Notes: a model not told the origin generated them from the sequence alone. A DNA stretch of 45,600 bases from Pandoraea sp. ASV26 (GCF_016428915.1 NZ_JAELTP010000041.1:1-45600), one strand, 5' to 3'. Counted from the first letter of the stretch, positions 16,361 through 24,723 are shown. Program-made: numbers and translations.

Positions 16361-17266
16361 ATGCCGACACCTTCTCGCATTTTCGAGACGGATCGCCTGT
16401 TGCTCGACACGCGCATCCGCGAACTCGGCGCCGTGATCGATCCGCCTCGCGTCAAAGCGTGGTATGCCCCCTATGCCGAGCAACAGGAGACGAGTGGCGT
16501 CGACGTGCGGCGCGATGTGGCTTACGGCACCGACGAGCGTCATCAACTCGACGTGTACACGCCGTCGCGGGGCAGCGACACGAAGCGCGCTGCCCTGATC
16601 TTCGTGCACGGCGGCGGCTTCATTCGCGGCGACAAGCGCGATCGCGCCAATTTCGGCTGGTACTTCGCGCGACGCAACGTGGTCACGATCTTGCCGAACT
16701 ACCGGCTCGGCCCGAAGGGCACGTGGCCCGCAGGTGCGCTCGACGTCGCCGCCGTGTGGGCGTGGGTGCATGCGAATGCGGATTCGCTCGGCATCGATCC
16801 TGCGCGCATCTCGCTCGGCGGCGAATCGGCAGGCGCGGCGCACGTGGCCGCGGCCACGCTGATCCATACGATGCAAAGCGACGCGCTGCCGCCGCCGGCG
16901 TCGGTCGCGCTGATCTCGGGCGTCTACAACGTCGAGCTGGAGCGGCGCTGCCGCGAGCAGTTCGGTGTGTCGACGCCTGACCCGCGCAACGATGCCTACT
17001 TCGGCACCGACGCGTCGCGCATGCGCGCGATGTCGACCGTGCGCCTCGTCGATGTCGCGCCGTTCCCGCTGCTCGTCAGCTACGCCGAACTCGATCCGCC
17101 GCAGATGCAGGTGCAGGCCGGCGAGCTGTTCGCACGCCTCGTGTGCGATCACGGTTTCGCGCCGCAGATCAAGTGCATTGCCCATCACAACCATCTGTCG
17201 CAGGTCGAGGCGGTCAACACCGTCGACGACACCGTGGCGGAGCTGATTCTGCAACACATGACGTGA
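16361..17266 (+). CDS. Alpha/beta hydrolase, HSL/carboxylesterase type
   Basis: 301-aa cytoplasmic hydrolase. The oxyanion motif HGGGF (residues 83-87) and nucleophile elbow GESAG (154-158, Ser156) are clear. Likely acid and base are in SYAELDPPQM and the C-terminal HHNHLSQVEAV. Such proteins cleave carboxyl esters, formamides (kynurenine formamidase-like) or ring-fission products. Start at the ATG at 16361 follows GAGGAAA. It is 8 bp after the amidohydrolase stop and 131 bp before the porin, in the same rightward transcription unit. Confidence 0.9.
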   Translation: MPTPSRIFETDRLLLDTRIRELGAVIDPPRVKAWYAPYAEQQETSGVDVRRDVAYGTDERHQLDVYTPSRGSDTKRAALIFVHGGGFIRGDKRDRANFGWYFARRNVVTILPNYRLGPKGTWPAGALDVAAVWAWVHANADSLGIDPARISLGGESAGAAHVAAATLIHTMQSDALPPPASVALISGVYNVELERRCREQFGVSTPDPRNDAYFGTDASRMRAMSTVRLVDVAPFPLLVSYAELDPPQMQVQAGELFARLVCDHGFAPQIKCIAHHNHLSQVEAVNTVDDTVAELILQHMT

Positions 17267-17307
17267 CCTCGCGCGTCGCGCACCGACGCATCAGGAGGAG
17301 ACAACAA

Positions 17308-17330
17308 GACCGGCCCCACGGGGCACGGTC
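17308..17330 (+). other. Hairpin in the hydrolase-porin spacer
   Basis: GACCG-GCCC pairs with GGGC-A-CGGTC around a CACG loop, with one bulged A. It lies between the alpha/beta hydrolase and porin genes. A nearby AGGAGGAGACAACA at 17291-17304 looks like a second, unused copy of the porin ribosome site (TTGGAGACAACATG). Confidence 0.4.
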
Positions 17331-17397
17331 GTCCGATTCATTCGCAGCGGGCCCACCCGCCAAGATCAAAAGCCATAACGAAGACATTGGAGACAAC

Positions 17398-18558
17398 ATG
17401 CTGCATCCGCATTCGCAATTCCCCCGTGCCCTGCCTTGGCGCCAGCGTGCGCAAGTGCCCGGTCTGCGCAAAAAACGCGCGGCCTTGCTCGCGGCGTGCG
17501 CCGCTACGGCGCTCGGCACCTGCGCCAACGCGCACGCCCAGTCGGGCGTCACCATCTACGGCATTCTCGACGCCGGCGTGACGTACTTCAGCAACCAGGG
17601 CGGCGCAGCGAACTGGTCGCAATCGAACGGCGTCGATTTCCCGACGACGATCGGCATGGTCGGGCGCGAAGATCTCGGCGGCGGCCTGGCCGCCATCTTC
17701 CGGCTCGAGACCGCATTCAAGATGAACAACGGCATGTCGCTCGAAGCGAGCCAGATGTTCAACAAGCAGGCGTCCGTTGGCTTGCAGGATCGCACCCTTG
17801 GCACGGTACAGATCGGCCGCCTGCACGAGTTCACCGTGGAGATGGCGCAGTATGTCGCCGCGCACGGCGGCATCTTCGGCTTCCACCCGGGCAATTACGA
17901 CCAGATCGTCCAGTCGTACCTGAACAATGCCGTGATGTACGAAACGCCGGTGTGGAGCGGGGCCCAGTTCGGCGCGATGTACGCCTTCGGGTCGAGCGCC
18001 ACGCCGGCGACCAACACCGGGCGCGCCTACGGCTTCAAAGCGGCCTACGCCAACGGCCCGCTGCAAGCGATGGTGACGATGCAGAGCATCAACGGCACCA
18101 CCATCAACCCCGGCTCGATCGGCCTGCCGTACGCCTTCGGCCAAAGCACGGCGAGCACTCTGTCCAGCGGCATTGCGCTGCAAAACCTCACCACCGTCGT
18201 GAGCGATGTGAGCTATCGCCTCGGCGACCTCGACCTGATCGGCGTGTATTCGTACACCCGCATGCAGGCGCATGACGCTGTCGAGAAACTGGGCACGGGC
18301 GAGTTGGAGGCCGTCTATCACTTCAGCCCCGCGTGGAGCGTGGGCGGTGGCTACACCTACTCGGTCGGCATGGGTGGACGCTGGCACATTTACAACCTGA
18401 GCACGCACTACATGCTGTCCAAGCGCACCACGCTGTATCTCGACGGCGAGTTCCAGCACGTTACCGGTGCGGGACAAAAGGCCGCGCTGCTCTTCAGTCA
18501 GCCATCGTCCACGACCAGCCAACTGGCCGTGACCGCCGGCATCAAGCATACGTTCTGA
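17398..18558 (+). CDS. Gram-negative porin (Burkholderiales OmpC-like)
   Basis: 386-aa outer-membrane porin. An unusually long N-terminal region (about 49 residues) ends in a signal-like stretch, AALLAACAATALGTCANAHA, then QSGVTIYGILDAGVTYFSNQ starts the barrel. The inner constriction-type segment GREDLGGGLAAIFRLET and the terminal strand ending in Phe (TAGIKHTF) fit the family. Start at ATG 17398 follows GGAGACAAC. The operon position suggests substrate entry across the outer membrane for the cluster. Confidence 0.92.
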   Translation: MLHPHSQFPRALPWRQRAQVPGLRKKRAALLAACAATALGTCANAHAQSGVTIYGILDAGVTYFSNQGGAANWSQSNGVDFPTTIGMVGREDLGGGLAAIFRLETAFKMNNGMSLEASQMFNKQASVGLQDRTLGTVQIGRLHEFTVEMAQYVAAHGGIFGFHPGNYDQIVQSYLNNAVMYETPVWSGAQFGAMYAFGSSATPATNTGRAYGFKAAYANGPLQAMVTMQSINGTTINPGSIGLPYAFGQSTASTLSSGIALQNLTTVVSDVSYRLGDLDLIGVYSYTRMQAHDAVEKLGTGELEAVYHFSPAWSVGGGYTYSVGMGGRWHIYNLSTHYMLSKRTTLYLDGEFQHVTGAGQKAALLFSQPSSTTSQLAVTAGIKHTF

Positions 18559-18587
18559 ACGACCGCAGCATCCCAAGGAGACACGAC

Positions 18588-19583
18588 ATGAAGGGATTCA
18601 CCGGCGCCGCACGGCGTCGACTGCACATCGCCGCCGCCAGCGCCATCGCACTCTCGGTCTTCGCGAGTGCACCGGCGCCTGCCGTCGATACCCCCGCCGC
18701 ACTGACGTGGACCACGCTCGGCACGGCGGCCGGGCCGGTGCTGTACGCGCAACGCTCGCAACCGGCCAACCTGTTGAGCGTCGACGGCCGTGCGTGGCTG
18801 ATCGATTGCGGCGATGGTGCGCTCGAACGCCTCGCGGCCTTGCATGTCCGCGCGGCGCAGGTCGATACCGTCGTCATCAGTCACCTGCACATGGATCACA
18901 TCGGCGGCCTGCAAGGGCTGCTCGGTCTGCGCTGGATGCAGGGCGCCAGGCAAAAGCTGACGATCTACGGGCCGCCGGGCACCGACGCGGTCGTCGCCGG
19001 CCTCGTCGCATCGCTCAAACCGGTTGCCGCAATCGATGGCGAGCAGGCCGGGCACGACGACCCCGCCGCGCTGGTCGAGGTCGTCACACTGCGCGACGGC
19101 GCCGACATCGACGTGCAGGGCGTTCGCCTGCGCGCGGTGCGCAACTCGCACTTCGACGTCACACCGGGGCACCCGCTCGAGAACGGCACGCAGTCGCTGT
19201 CGCTGCGCTTCGACTACAAGGGCCGGTCGATCGGCTATACGGGCGACACCGGCCCGAGCGACGCCGTCGCGCGCCTGGAACAGAACGTCGATGTGCTCGT
19301 GAGCGAAGTGATCGACATCGAGCCGACCATTGCCGGCATCGCGCGCGCCATGGGACAGATGTCGCCGCAGGCCCGCGAGCACCTGATCGATCACCTCAAG
19401 ACGCAGCACCTGACGCCCCGCGAAGCCGGCGCGCTCGCCGCAAAAGCCAACGCCAGGCAGTTGGTATTCACCCATCTGGCGATCGCCGGCCCTACCGATG
19501 ACTCGCGCGACACGCTGATCAACGGCGCGAAGGAAGCCTTCAACGGCCCCATCGCCGTCGCCCACGACCTCGACCGCTTCTGA
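18588..19583 (+). CDS. Exported metallo-beta-lactamase-fold hydrolase 1
   Basis: 331 aa with a twin-Arg-containing N-terminal export signal (ARRRLHIAAASAIALSVFAS, cleaved near residue 33). The zinc motif HxHxDH is SHLHMDH (His99, His101, Asp103, His104); other ligands are expected at AVRNSHFDV, YTGDTGPSD and VFTHLA. The overall pattern resembles RNase Z-like/arylsulfatase-type MBL hydrolases acting on esters or lactones. GGAGACACGAC precedes the ATG at 18588, 29 bp after the porin. It is paralogous to the next gene. The substrate is unknown; periplasmic location is inferred. Confidence 0.88.
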   Translation: MKGFTGAARRRLHIAAASAIALSVFASAPAPAVDTPAALTWTTLGTAAGPVLYAQRSQPANLLSVDGRAWLIDCGDGALERLAALHVRAAQVDTVVISHLHMDHIGGLQGLLGLRWMQGARQKLTIYGPPGTDAVVAGLVASLKPVAAIDGEQAGHDDPAALVEVVTLRDGADIDVQGVRLRAVRNSHFDVTPGHPLENGTQSLSLRFDYKGRSIGYTGDTGPSDAVARLEQNVDVLVSEVIDIEPTIAGIARAMGQMSPQAREHLIDHLKTQHLTPREAGALAAKANARQLVFTHLAIAGPTDDSRDTLINGAKEAFNGPIAVAHDLDRF

Positions 19584-19606
19584 TTGCAAAGCACAAGGAC
19601 ACACGC

Positions 19607-20653
19607 ATGCCTACCCGCCTTCATACCGTCGGCGCCTGTCTGGCGCTTCTCGCTGGCACCGCCCTCGCTGCCCCCAACGCAACGCCGGGCGCAACACCGG
19701 ACTCAACGCTTGATGCAGCCCCGCACGCGGCTGTCGTCGACGCCACCCCGCAATGGATCACGCTGGGCACTGGCGGCGGTCCGCTGATCCGGCGCGATCG
19801 CTCGGAGCCGGCCAACGCGCTGGTCATCGGCCGCGACGTCTATCTCTTCGATGTCGGCTCGGGCGTGGAGCGCCAGATGGTGGGCGCCCACATTCCGATG
19901 GCCAGGGTGCGCGCCATCTTCATCTCGCACCACCACATCGACCACAATGCCGATCTCGGCCAGGTGATGGCGAGCCGCTGGATGTTCAACCAGTACACGC
20001 CGATGCCCGTGATCGGCCCGCCTGGCACCGAAGCCATGGTCGATCATCTGAGCGAGGCCATGCGCGCGGTCGAACTGGCGCCGATCGGTGCGGGTGCCGG
20101 CGGCAAGAAACCGATTCGGCAGACCGTCGCCCCGAAGGATCTGGCACTGGACATGGACACGCCGACCGAGATCTACAAGGACGGCAACATCCGCGTGCTC
20201 GCGATCACCAACACGCACTATCACTTCGCCCCCGGTTCCAAGGAAGCGCAGACGGCGCGCTCCTACGCCTTTCGCGTCGAGACGAAGGACCGCACGTTCG
20301 TGTACACGGGCGACACCGGTCCGTCACGACATGTGGAACAGCTCGCGCAGGGGGCCGATGTGCTCATCAGCGAAGTCATTGACATCCCCGCCATCCGCGC
20401 CGAGTTGTTGAAGGCGCCGCCGTCGATCCTGCCGCGCGACCAGTTGCCCGAGATGATCAAGCACATGGAAGAAGACCATCTCACACCCGTCGAAATCGGC
20501 AAGCTCGCCGCTGCGGCCAAGGTGAAGTCCGTAGTGCTGACCCACCTCGCGCCGGGTTCCGACGGCGAGACCGACCTGAGCGGCTATACGAACGGCATTG
20601 CGCCCACGTATGGCGGCCCGGTCACGGTTGCAAAGGACTTGCAGCGCTTCTGA
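19607..20653 (+). CDS. Exported metallo-beta-lactamase-fold hydrolase 2
   Basis: 348 aa with Sec signal MPTRLHTVGACLALLAGTAL (cleavage near residue 22), then a low-complexity Thr/Pro/Ala linker. The zinc motif is SHHHIDH (His108, His110, Asp112, His113), with later TNTHYHFAPGS, YTGDTGPSRH and VLTHLAPGS. It shares with the preceding protein the DTGPS block, SEVIDI segment, HLTP-type helix and a terminal DLxRF, so the pair arose by tandem duplication and then diverged. 23 bp separate them. It ends the rightward operon. Confidence 0.88.
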   Translation: MPTRLHTVGACLALLAGTALAAPNATPGATPDSTLDAAPHAAVVDATPQWITLGTGGGPLIRRDRSEPANALVIGRDVYLFDVGSGVERQMVGAHIPMARVRAIFISHHHIDHNADLGQVMASRWMFNQYTPMPVIGPPGTEAMVDHLSEAMRAVELAPIGAGAGGKKPIRQTVAPKDLALDMDTPTEIYKDGNIRVLAITNTHYHFAPGSKEAQTARSYAFRVETKDRTFVYTGDTGPSRHVEQLAQGADVLISEVIDIPAIRAELLKAPPSILPRDQLPEMIKHMEEDHLTPVEIGKLAAAAKVKSVVLTHLAPGSDGETDLSGYTNGIAPTYGGPVTVAKDLQRF

Positions 20654-20680
20654 GGATCCTCTGCGCGCGTTGGGCGGGCG

Positions 20681-20695
20681 CGGCGCAAGGCGCCG
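20681..20695. terminator. Weak GC-rich hairpin between convergent genes
   Basis: CGGCGC-AAG-GCGCCG lies between the second MBL gene and the convergent LysR gene. The stem is short and no T-run follows, so a terminator role is only possible. Confidence 0.3.
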
Positions 20696-20701
20696 TCCCG
20701 C

Positions 20702-21622
20702 TCACGCGTTCGCCGCAGGCAGCTTTGCCGCGACGTTCGCCATGACGCCGCGCAGCCAGCGATGGCAGGGATCGGCATCGAGGTAGTGATGCCATTGCAG
20801 GCATTCGCGCACACGCGGCACGGGCAGCGGCACCGGCACGATGCGCAACGGCAGGTGCTGCGCCGCGAGACGCGCCAGACGCGCGTGCATCGTTGCCACC
20901 ATGCGCGTGCCGACCACCACCGAGGCCGCACTCAGGAAGTCAGATGCCTGCACTCGCACCTTGCGGCGAATACCGCGATCGTCGAGAAAGCGGCTCTCGA
21001 ATGTCGGCGTGCGCGGCCAGCCCAGCAGCACCGACACGTGTTCGAGCCGCTCATAGCACGCGAGATCGAACGCGCCGTCGGCGACCGGGTTGTCCTTCGC
21101 GATCACACACACATATTCGTCCTGAAACAGCGGCACGAACGGCTGATCGTCGGCAATGAAGGGCTCGGGGATAATCAGGAAGTCGTAATCGCCACGGCGC
21201 AACTTCTCCGCCGAGTCCTCCACCTGCGGCAGGAACTCCAGCGTGATGTTCGGCGCCGACGTCTCGATCTCGACCATGACGTGACGCAACAGCACGTGCA
21301 CCACATAGTCCGACGTGGCAATGCGGAAGTGCCGGCGCGCGGTCTGCGGCGTGAAGGCAGGCGTGATCGACGCCACCGTCTGCGCGTGCAGCAGCACGTT
21401 ACGCACCGGCTCGACCAGCTCCTGCGCCAGCGGGGTCAGCACCATGGAGCGGCCAACCGGCGTGAGCAGCTTGTCGTCGAAATACTCTCGCAGCCGCGAC
21501 AGCATGCCGCTGATGGCCGACTGGCTAAGGCTAAGCTTTTCCGCTGCCCGCGTAATATTTCGCTCTTCCAATAGCGCATCCAAGGCTACGAGCAAGTTCA
21601 AATCTAGCCGCTGAAACCGCAC
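20702..21622 (-). CDS. LysR-family transcriptional regulator (NodD-like subgroup)
   Basis: 306-aa regulator. The N-terminal helix-turn-helix is FQRLDLNLLVALDALLEERN followed by ITRAAEKLSLSQSAISGMLS, residues 3-42. The effector domain follows (RRHFRIATSDYVVHVLLRHV through ADDQPFVPLFQDEYVCVIAK). This NodD/NahR-like subgroup often senses aromatic compounds. It is convergent with the MBL pair and so may regulate the rightward operon as an activator responding to an aromatic inducer. A dyad lies 20 bp upstream of its start. Start at ATG 21622 gives the family's normal N-terminus. Confidence 0.93.
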   Translation of the reverse strand: MRFQRLDLNLLVALDALLEERNITRAAEKLSLSQSAISGMLSRLREYFDDKLLTPVGRSMVLTPLAQELVEPVRNVLLHAQTVASITPAFTPQTARRHFRIATSDYVVHVLLRHVMVEIETSAPNITLEFLPQVEDSAEKLRRGDYDFLIIPEPFIADDQPFVPLFQDEYVCVIAKDNPVADGAFDLACYERLEHVSVLLGWPRTPTFESRFLDDRGIRRKVRVQASDFLSAASVVVGTRMVATMHARLARLAAQHLPLRIVPVPLPVPRVRECLQWHHYLDADPCHRWLRGVMANVAAKLPAANA

Positions 21623-22316
21623 GTTCGAGTCTCCAGAGTCTGCATAGTTCTATGCTTCGCAGATAGGCAAGCTGCCCCACGGCGAGTGCAGATACCTCCA
21701 CCGGTTGAAGGGTCCGGAATTCAGCTATCCCGCGCGTGATGGGAATTCGTGAGTCTACTCGGTTCGCGCGTGACGAGTGCGCGCAAACACCGTTGGCATT
21801 GGGATGCTGCGCGGAATTGACGAGCATGCGGGGTGAGGTTTTCGCAAGCGCCACGCCCAGTAAGTTCATCGATCTTGGCGAATGATCTCGCGCCGGCCTG
21901 ACGGCTCCCAGGAATATGCAGGCCATTCGTGGTGAGCCCGCAGGTCGTCTATCCAGAGATTCGCGGCTCTTGAGTCGTCTTGCCTGTTCACGAACCCGCA
22001 TTTGCAATGCCCCGCGCGAGGACAGTTCCACGGACAAGCGCCCAACAGGAGCCGACTCGACGTGTCGAGCCCAGAGGAATCCGGTCAGCCCCTGCTCTCC
22101 GACGGCATTTGCGATGCTCGCCGCGTCTGAACTTTCCAAGATCAGCGCTTGAAGCTTGCCGTGGGATGACATGCTGCCCAAGGGCTCGGCGTGAGAAAGT
22201 GCAACGCGAACCGTCGTGGCGCGGGAGTCGGCGCGGAGCAACTCAATTTAACCTCCGAGACCGCTCGCTGGTGCCGGAAGCTCCTCTCTGCGCTGCTGAC
22301 GCGCAAGTCTCCTTGC
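21623..22316. other. Gene-poor region, possible degraded coding remnant
   Basis: 694 bp between the LysR start and the Fe-transport locus. Apart from the LysR dyad, no gene is convincing. A minus-strand frame runs from about 22241 into the LysR gene, and in another minus-strand frame a short piece near 21860-22020 reads WIDDLRAHHEWPAYSWEPSG before a stop. These could be the remains of one frameshifted gene, but I do not recognise it. Confidence 0.4.
21642..21655. promoter_or_regulatory. LysR-type dyad upstream of the LysR gene
   Basis: GCATAG-TT-CTATGC is a dyad with perfect 6-bp arms starting 20 bp upstream of the LysR start codon. It fits a LysR-type autoregulatory box in size and position. 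No second copy was seen before the catabolic operons. Confidence 0.5.
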
Positions 22317-22610
22317 CTACGACGATTTCGACGTAATTCCTGACCCGGCTTTGTAGAAACGAACAGGTGCCTCTTGTGCCGGACTCGCACATTGAGACGA
22401 CGCGCAAGACCCGCACCCGGCAGCACATCCCGAGGCGGTGGAAATCCCGGCGCGCCACTGGCTCGGGATCGGGACACCTCGCCGTACCAGTGCGTCGAGA
22501 AAACGCTGCGTCAACGCGCGCGTCAGTCGCGGAAACAGATGCCGGAGCACGGCCAGCATGCTGACGGTGACGATGACGCCGATAACAACGTATTGAACGG
22601 TATGGGACAT
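22317..22610 (-). CDS. Small Cys-rich membrane protein of the feo locus (DUF6587-like)
   Basis: 97 aa. One N-terminal membrane span (VQYVVIGVIVTVSMLAVLRH, residues 6-25) is followed by a basic segment and a C-terminal cluster CAAGCGSCASSQC. This layout matches small FeoB-associated Cys-rich membrane proteins and the DUF6587 proteins found after feoB in Burkholderiales. The cysteines may bind Fe(II) or an iron-sulfur cluster and assist or gate FeoB, in place of FeoC; this is inference. It begins 18 bp after the feoB stop and is cotranscribed. Confidence 0.75.
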   Translation of the reverse strand: MSHTVQYVVIGVIVTVSMLAVLRHLFPRLTRALTQRFLDALVRRGVPIPSQWRAGISTASGCAAGCGSCASSQCASPAQEAPVRFYKAGSGITSKSS

Positions 22611-22628
22611 GGCAACGGTTCCTTCACC

Positions 22629-24482
22629 TCAAAGCAGCCACAGCGCGAGACGATAAGTGACGAACGACACGAGGTAAGCGAGGCCGAACATATAACCGAA
22701 CGAAATCAGCACATAGCGCCAGGACTGCGTTTCACGCCGGATCACTGCGAGCGTCGACATGCACTGCGGCGCGAAGGCGAACCATGCCAGCAGCGAGAGC
22801 GCCGTGGCCACGGAGAAGTTCGACGACAACGCCGCCGCCAGCCCTGCCGCGTCCTCTGCGCCACCCGCGACCGAATAGACCGTCGCAAGTGCTGTCACCG
22901 CCGTCTCTCGCGCAGCGAACGCGGGCACCAACGAAATACTGATCTGCCAGTTGAAGCCGAGCGGTGCAAAGATGACTTCGAGCGCCCGGCCGATGTAGCC
23001 CGCGAACGAGTAATCGATGGCAGGCCCCGTGGCACCGGCGGGGGCTGACGGGAACGTCGAGATGAACCACATGACGACCGTCAGCGCGAGAATCACGCCG
23101 GTGAGTCGCCGCACGAAAATCCAGCCTCGCTCCCACAGGCCAAGCGCCAGATTGCGCGCCTTCGGCATCCGGTACGAAGGTAACTCCATCAGCAGCGGCG
23201 GTTGTGAGCGCGTACCGCGCAGGCGCTTGGAGATCCAGCCGACCGCCATGGCGCCCAGAATCCCCGCGACATACATGGCGAAGAGCACCAGCCCCGGGAG
23301 TTTGAATACGCCCAACACGGGTCTATCCGGAATAAACGCACCGATCAACAAGGCATATACGGGCAGACGAGCCGAGCACGTCATGAGCGGCGCAACCAGA
23401 ATCGTGGTGAGTCGCTGACGCGGATCAGCAATGCTGCGCGTACCCATGATGCCGGGAATCGCACACGCGAAGCTCGAGAGCAGCGGAATGAAGGAGCGCC
23501 CTGTCAGACCGACCTTGACCATCATACGATCGAGCAGGAACGCGGCACGCGGCAGATAGCCGGACTCTTCCAGCACGAGAATAAAGAAGAACAGCACCAG
23601 AATTTCGGGGAGGAAACCCAGCACGGTACCCAGACCACCGAAGATGCCGTCGACGACCAGGCTACGCAGCGGGCCGTCGGGCAACCATGTGCCGGCCTGC
23701 TCACCGAGCCAGCCGAAGCCGTCGCCGATGGCATCCGTCATCGGCTTGCCGATGAAGTACACGGCCTGGAAGATCAGGAACATCACGACGGTGAGCACGA
23801 TCATTCCGATGACCGGATGCAATGCGATCCGATCCAAATGCTCGTCGAGCGTGTCGGTGGCCGCCGGTGCGCTGACCGAAGCGGCCATGACGCGCCGCAC
23901 CTCCTCGTGAAGGTCGCGACCGGCAAGCCGCCCTGCATCACCGCTTGCGCGCACAGTGCTGCCGGACGAGGAGACACCGTCCAGCAGGTCGATGAGCGCA
24001 CGCACACCGGTGCGCGCAATCGCCACCGTCTCGACGACAGGGATGCCCAATTCACGCGACAGCGCAGGCACGTCGATGTCGATCCCGCGACGGCGAGCGG
24101 CGTCCATCATATTCAACGCCAGCACGGTCGGGCGTCCCAGCGAAAGCACTTCGAGCACGAAACGCAAATGCAAGCGCAGGTTGGTGGCATCGACCACGCA
24201 GACGATCAGCTCGGGCACCGGCTCTCCAGCGTAGACGCCGCGCAGCACATCGTGAGTGACCTTCTCGTCCAGGCTAGTGGCTGAAAGACTGTAGGTGCCG
24301 GGCAGGTCAAGGACACGAATCGTTTTTCCCGTCGGGGAAACGAACGCGCCCTCCTTCCTTTCGACCGTAACGCCGGCATAGTTCGCGACTTTCTGACGCG
24401 CACCGGTCAATTGGTTGAAAAGGGCAGTTTTGCCGCAGTTGGGGTTGCCGACAAGGGCGACTCTCATACTCGTTGATTCCAT
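22629..24482 (-). CDS. feoB: Ferrous iron transporter FeoB
   Basis: 617-aa Fe(II) transporter. The N-terminal G domain has G1 GNPNCGKT (residues 12-19), G3 DLPG (59-62) and G4 NMMD (124-127). After a helical GDI-like region come the membrane helices with Gate motifs, including SFACAIPGIMGTRS and VAPLMTCSARLPVYALLIGA, and a C-terminal ARETAVTALATVYS segment. It is shorter than the E. coli protein (773 aa) but typical of short betaproteobacterial forms. ATG at 24482 was chosen: it is 4 bp after the feoA stop, with AAGGG upstream. It imports Fe2+ under low-iron, low-oxygen conditions. Confidence 0.96.
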   Translation of the reverse strand: MESTSMRVALVGNPNCGKTALFNQLTGARQKVANYAGVTVERKEGAFVSPTGKTIRVLDLPGTYSLSATSLDEKVTHDVLRGVYAGEPVPELIVCVVDATNLRLHLRFVLEVLSLGRPTVLALNMMDAARRRGIDIDVPALSRELGIPVVETVAIARTGVRALIDLLDGVSSSGSTVRASGDAGRLAGRDLHEEVRRVMAASVSAPAATDTLDEHLDRIALHPVIGMIVLTVVMFLIFQAVYFIGKPMTDAIGDGFGWLGEQAGTWLPDGPLRSLVVDGIFGGLGTVLGFLPEILVLFFFILVLEESGYLPRAAFLLDRMMVKVGLTGRSFIPLLSSFACAIPGIMGTRSIADPRQRLTTILVAPLMTCSARLPVYALLIGAFIPDRPVLGVFKLPGLVLFAMYVAGILGAMAVGWISKRLRGTRSQPPLLMELPSYRMPKARNLALGLWERGWIFVRRLTGVILALTVVMWFISTFPSAPAGATGPAIDYSFAGYIGRALEVIFAPLGFNWQISISLVPAFAARETAVTALATVYSVAGGAEDAAGLAAALSSNFSVATALSLLAWFAFAPQCMSTLAVIRRETQSWRYVLISFGYMFGLAYLVSFVTYRLALWLL

Positions 24483-24486
24483 CGAA

Positions 24487-24723
24487 CTACCCTTGTTGAA
24501 CCTGAACGCGCGCCGCCTCGTCACGCCTGAGCGCGAACCGGGTGGCGCCAACCTGCACGACCATGGGATTTCCGCCCCACGGCGCCAGCGCCACGACACG
24601 TACGGGCTCACCCGCGACGAAACCTAATTCACGAAGACGACGCGCAACCGCGTCGGGCTGTGCGAGATCGACGACCGACACCACCGTCGCAATACCGCCC
24701 TTTTTCAACTCCGACAACTGCAT
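24487..24723 (-). CDS. feoA: FeoA family protein
   Basis: 78-aa SH3-like cytoplasmic protein. The typical FeoA layout is MQLSELKKGGIATVVSV, then ARRLRELGFVAGEPVRVVAL and PMVVQVGATRFALRRDEAAR. FeoA proteins interact with FeoB and are needed for full iron uptake. The longer frame upstream reads through the promoter and was not used; ATG 24723 gives the family start. It begins 20 bp downstream of a Fur-box-like site and heads the feoA-feoB-small Cys protein operon. Confidence 0.93.
   Translation of the reverse strand: MQLSELKKGGIATVVSVVDLAQPDAVARRLRELGFVAGEPVRVVALAPWGGNPMVVQVGATRFALRRDEAARVQVQQG

Noticed and set aside
18588-20653. Calling the MBL pair beta-lactamases or AHL lactonases
   Set aside because: Only the general HxHxDH fold motif is visible; context points to catabolism and the specific activity cannot be read from sequence.
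21531-22241. 236-codon minus-strand frame overlapping the LysR start
   Set aside because: Its last part lies in the LysR coding region in another frame and no domain was recognised; kept only as a possible remnant.
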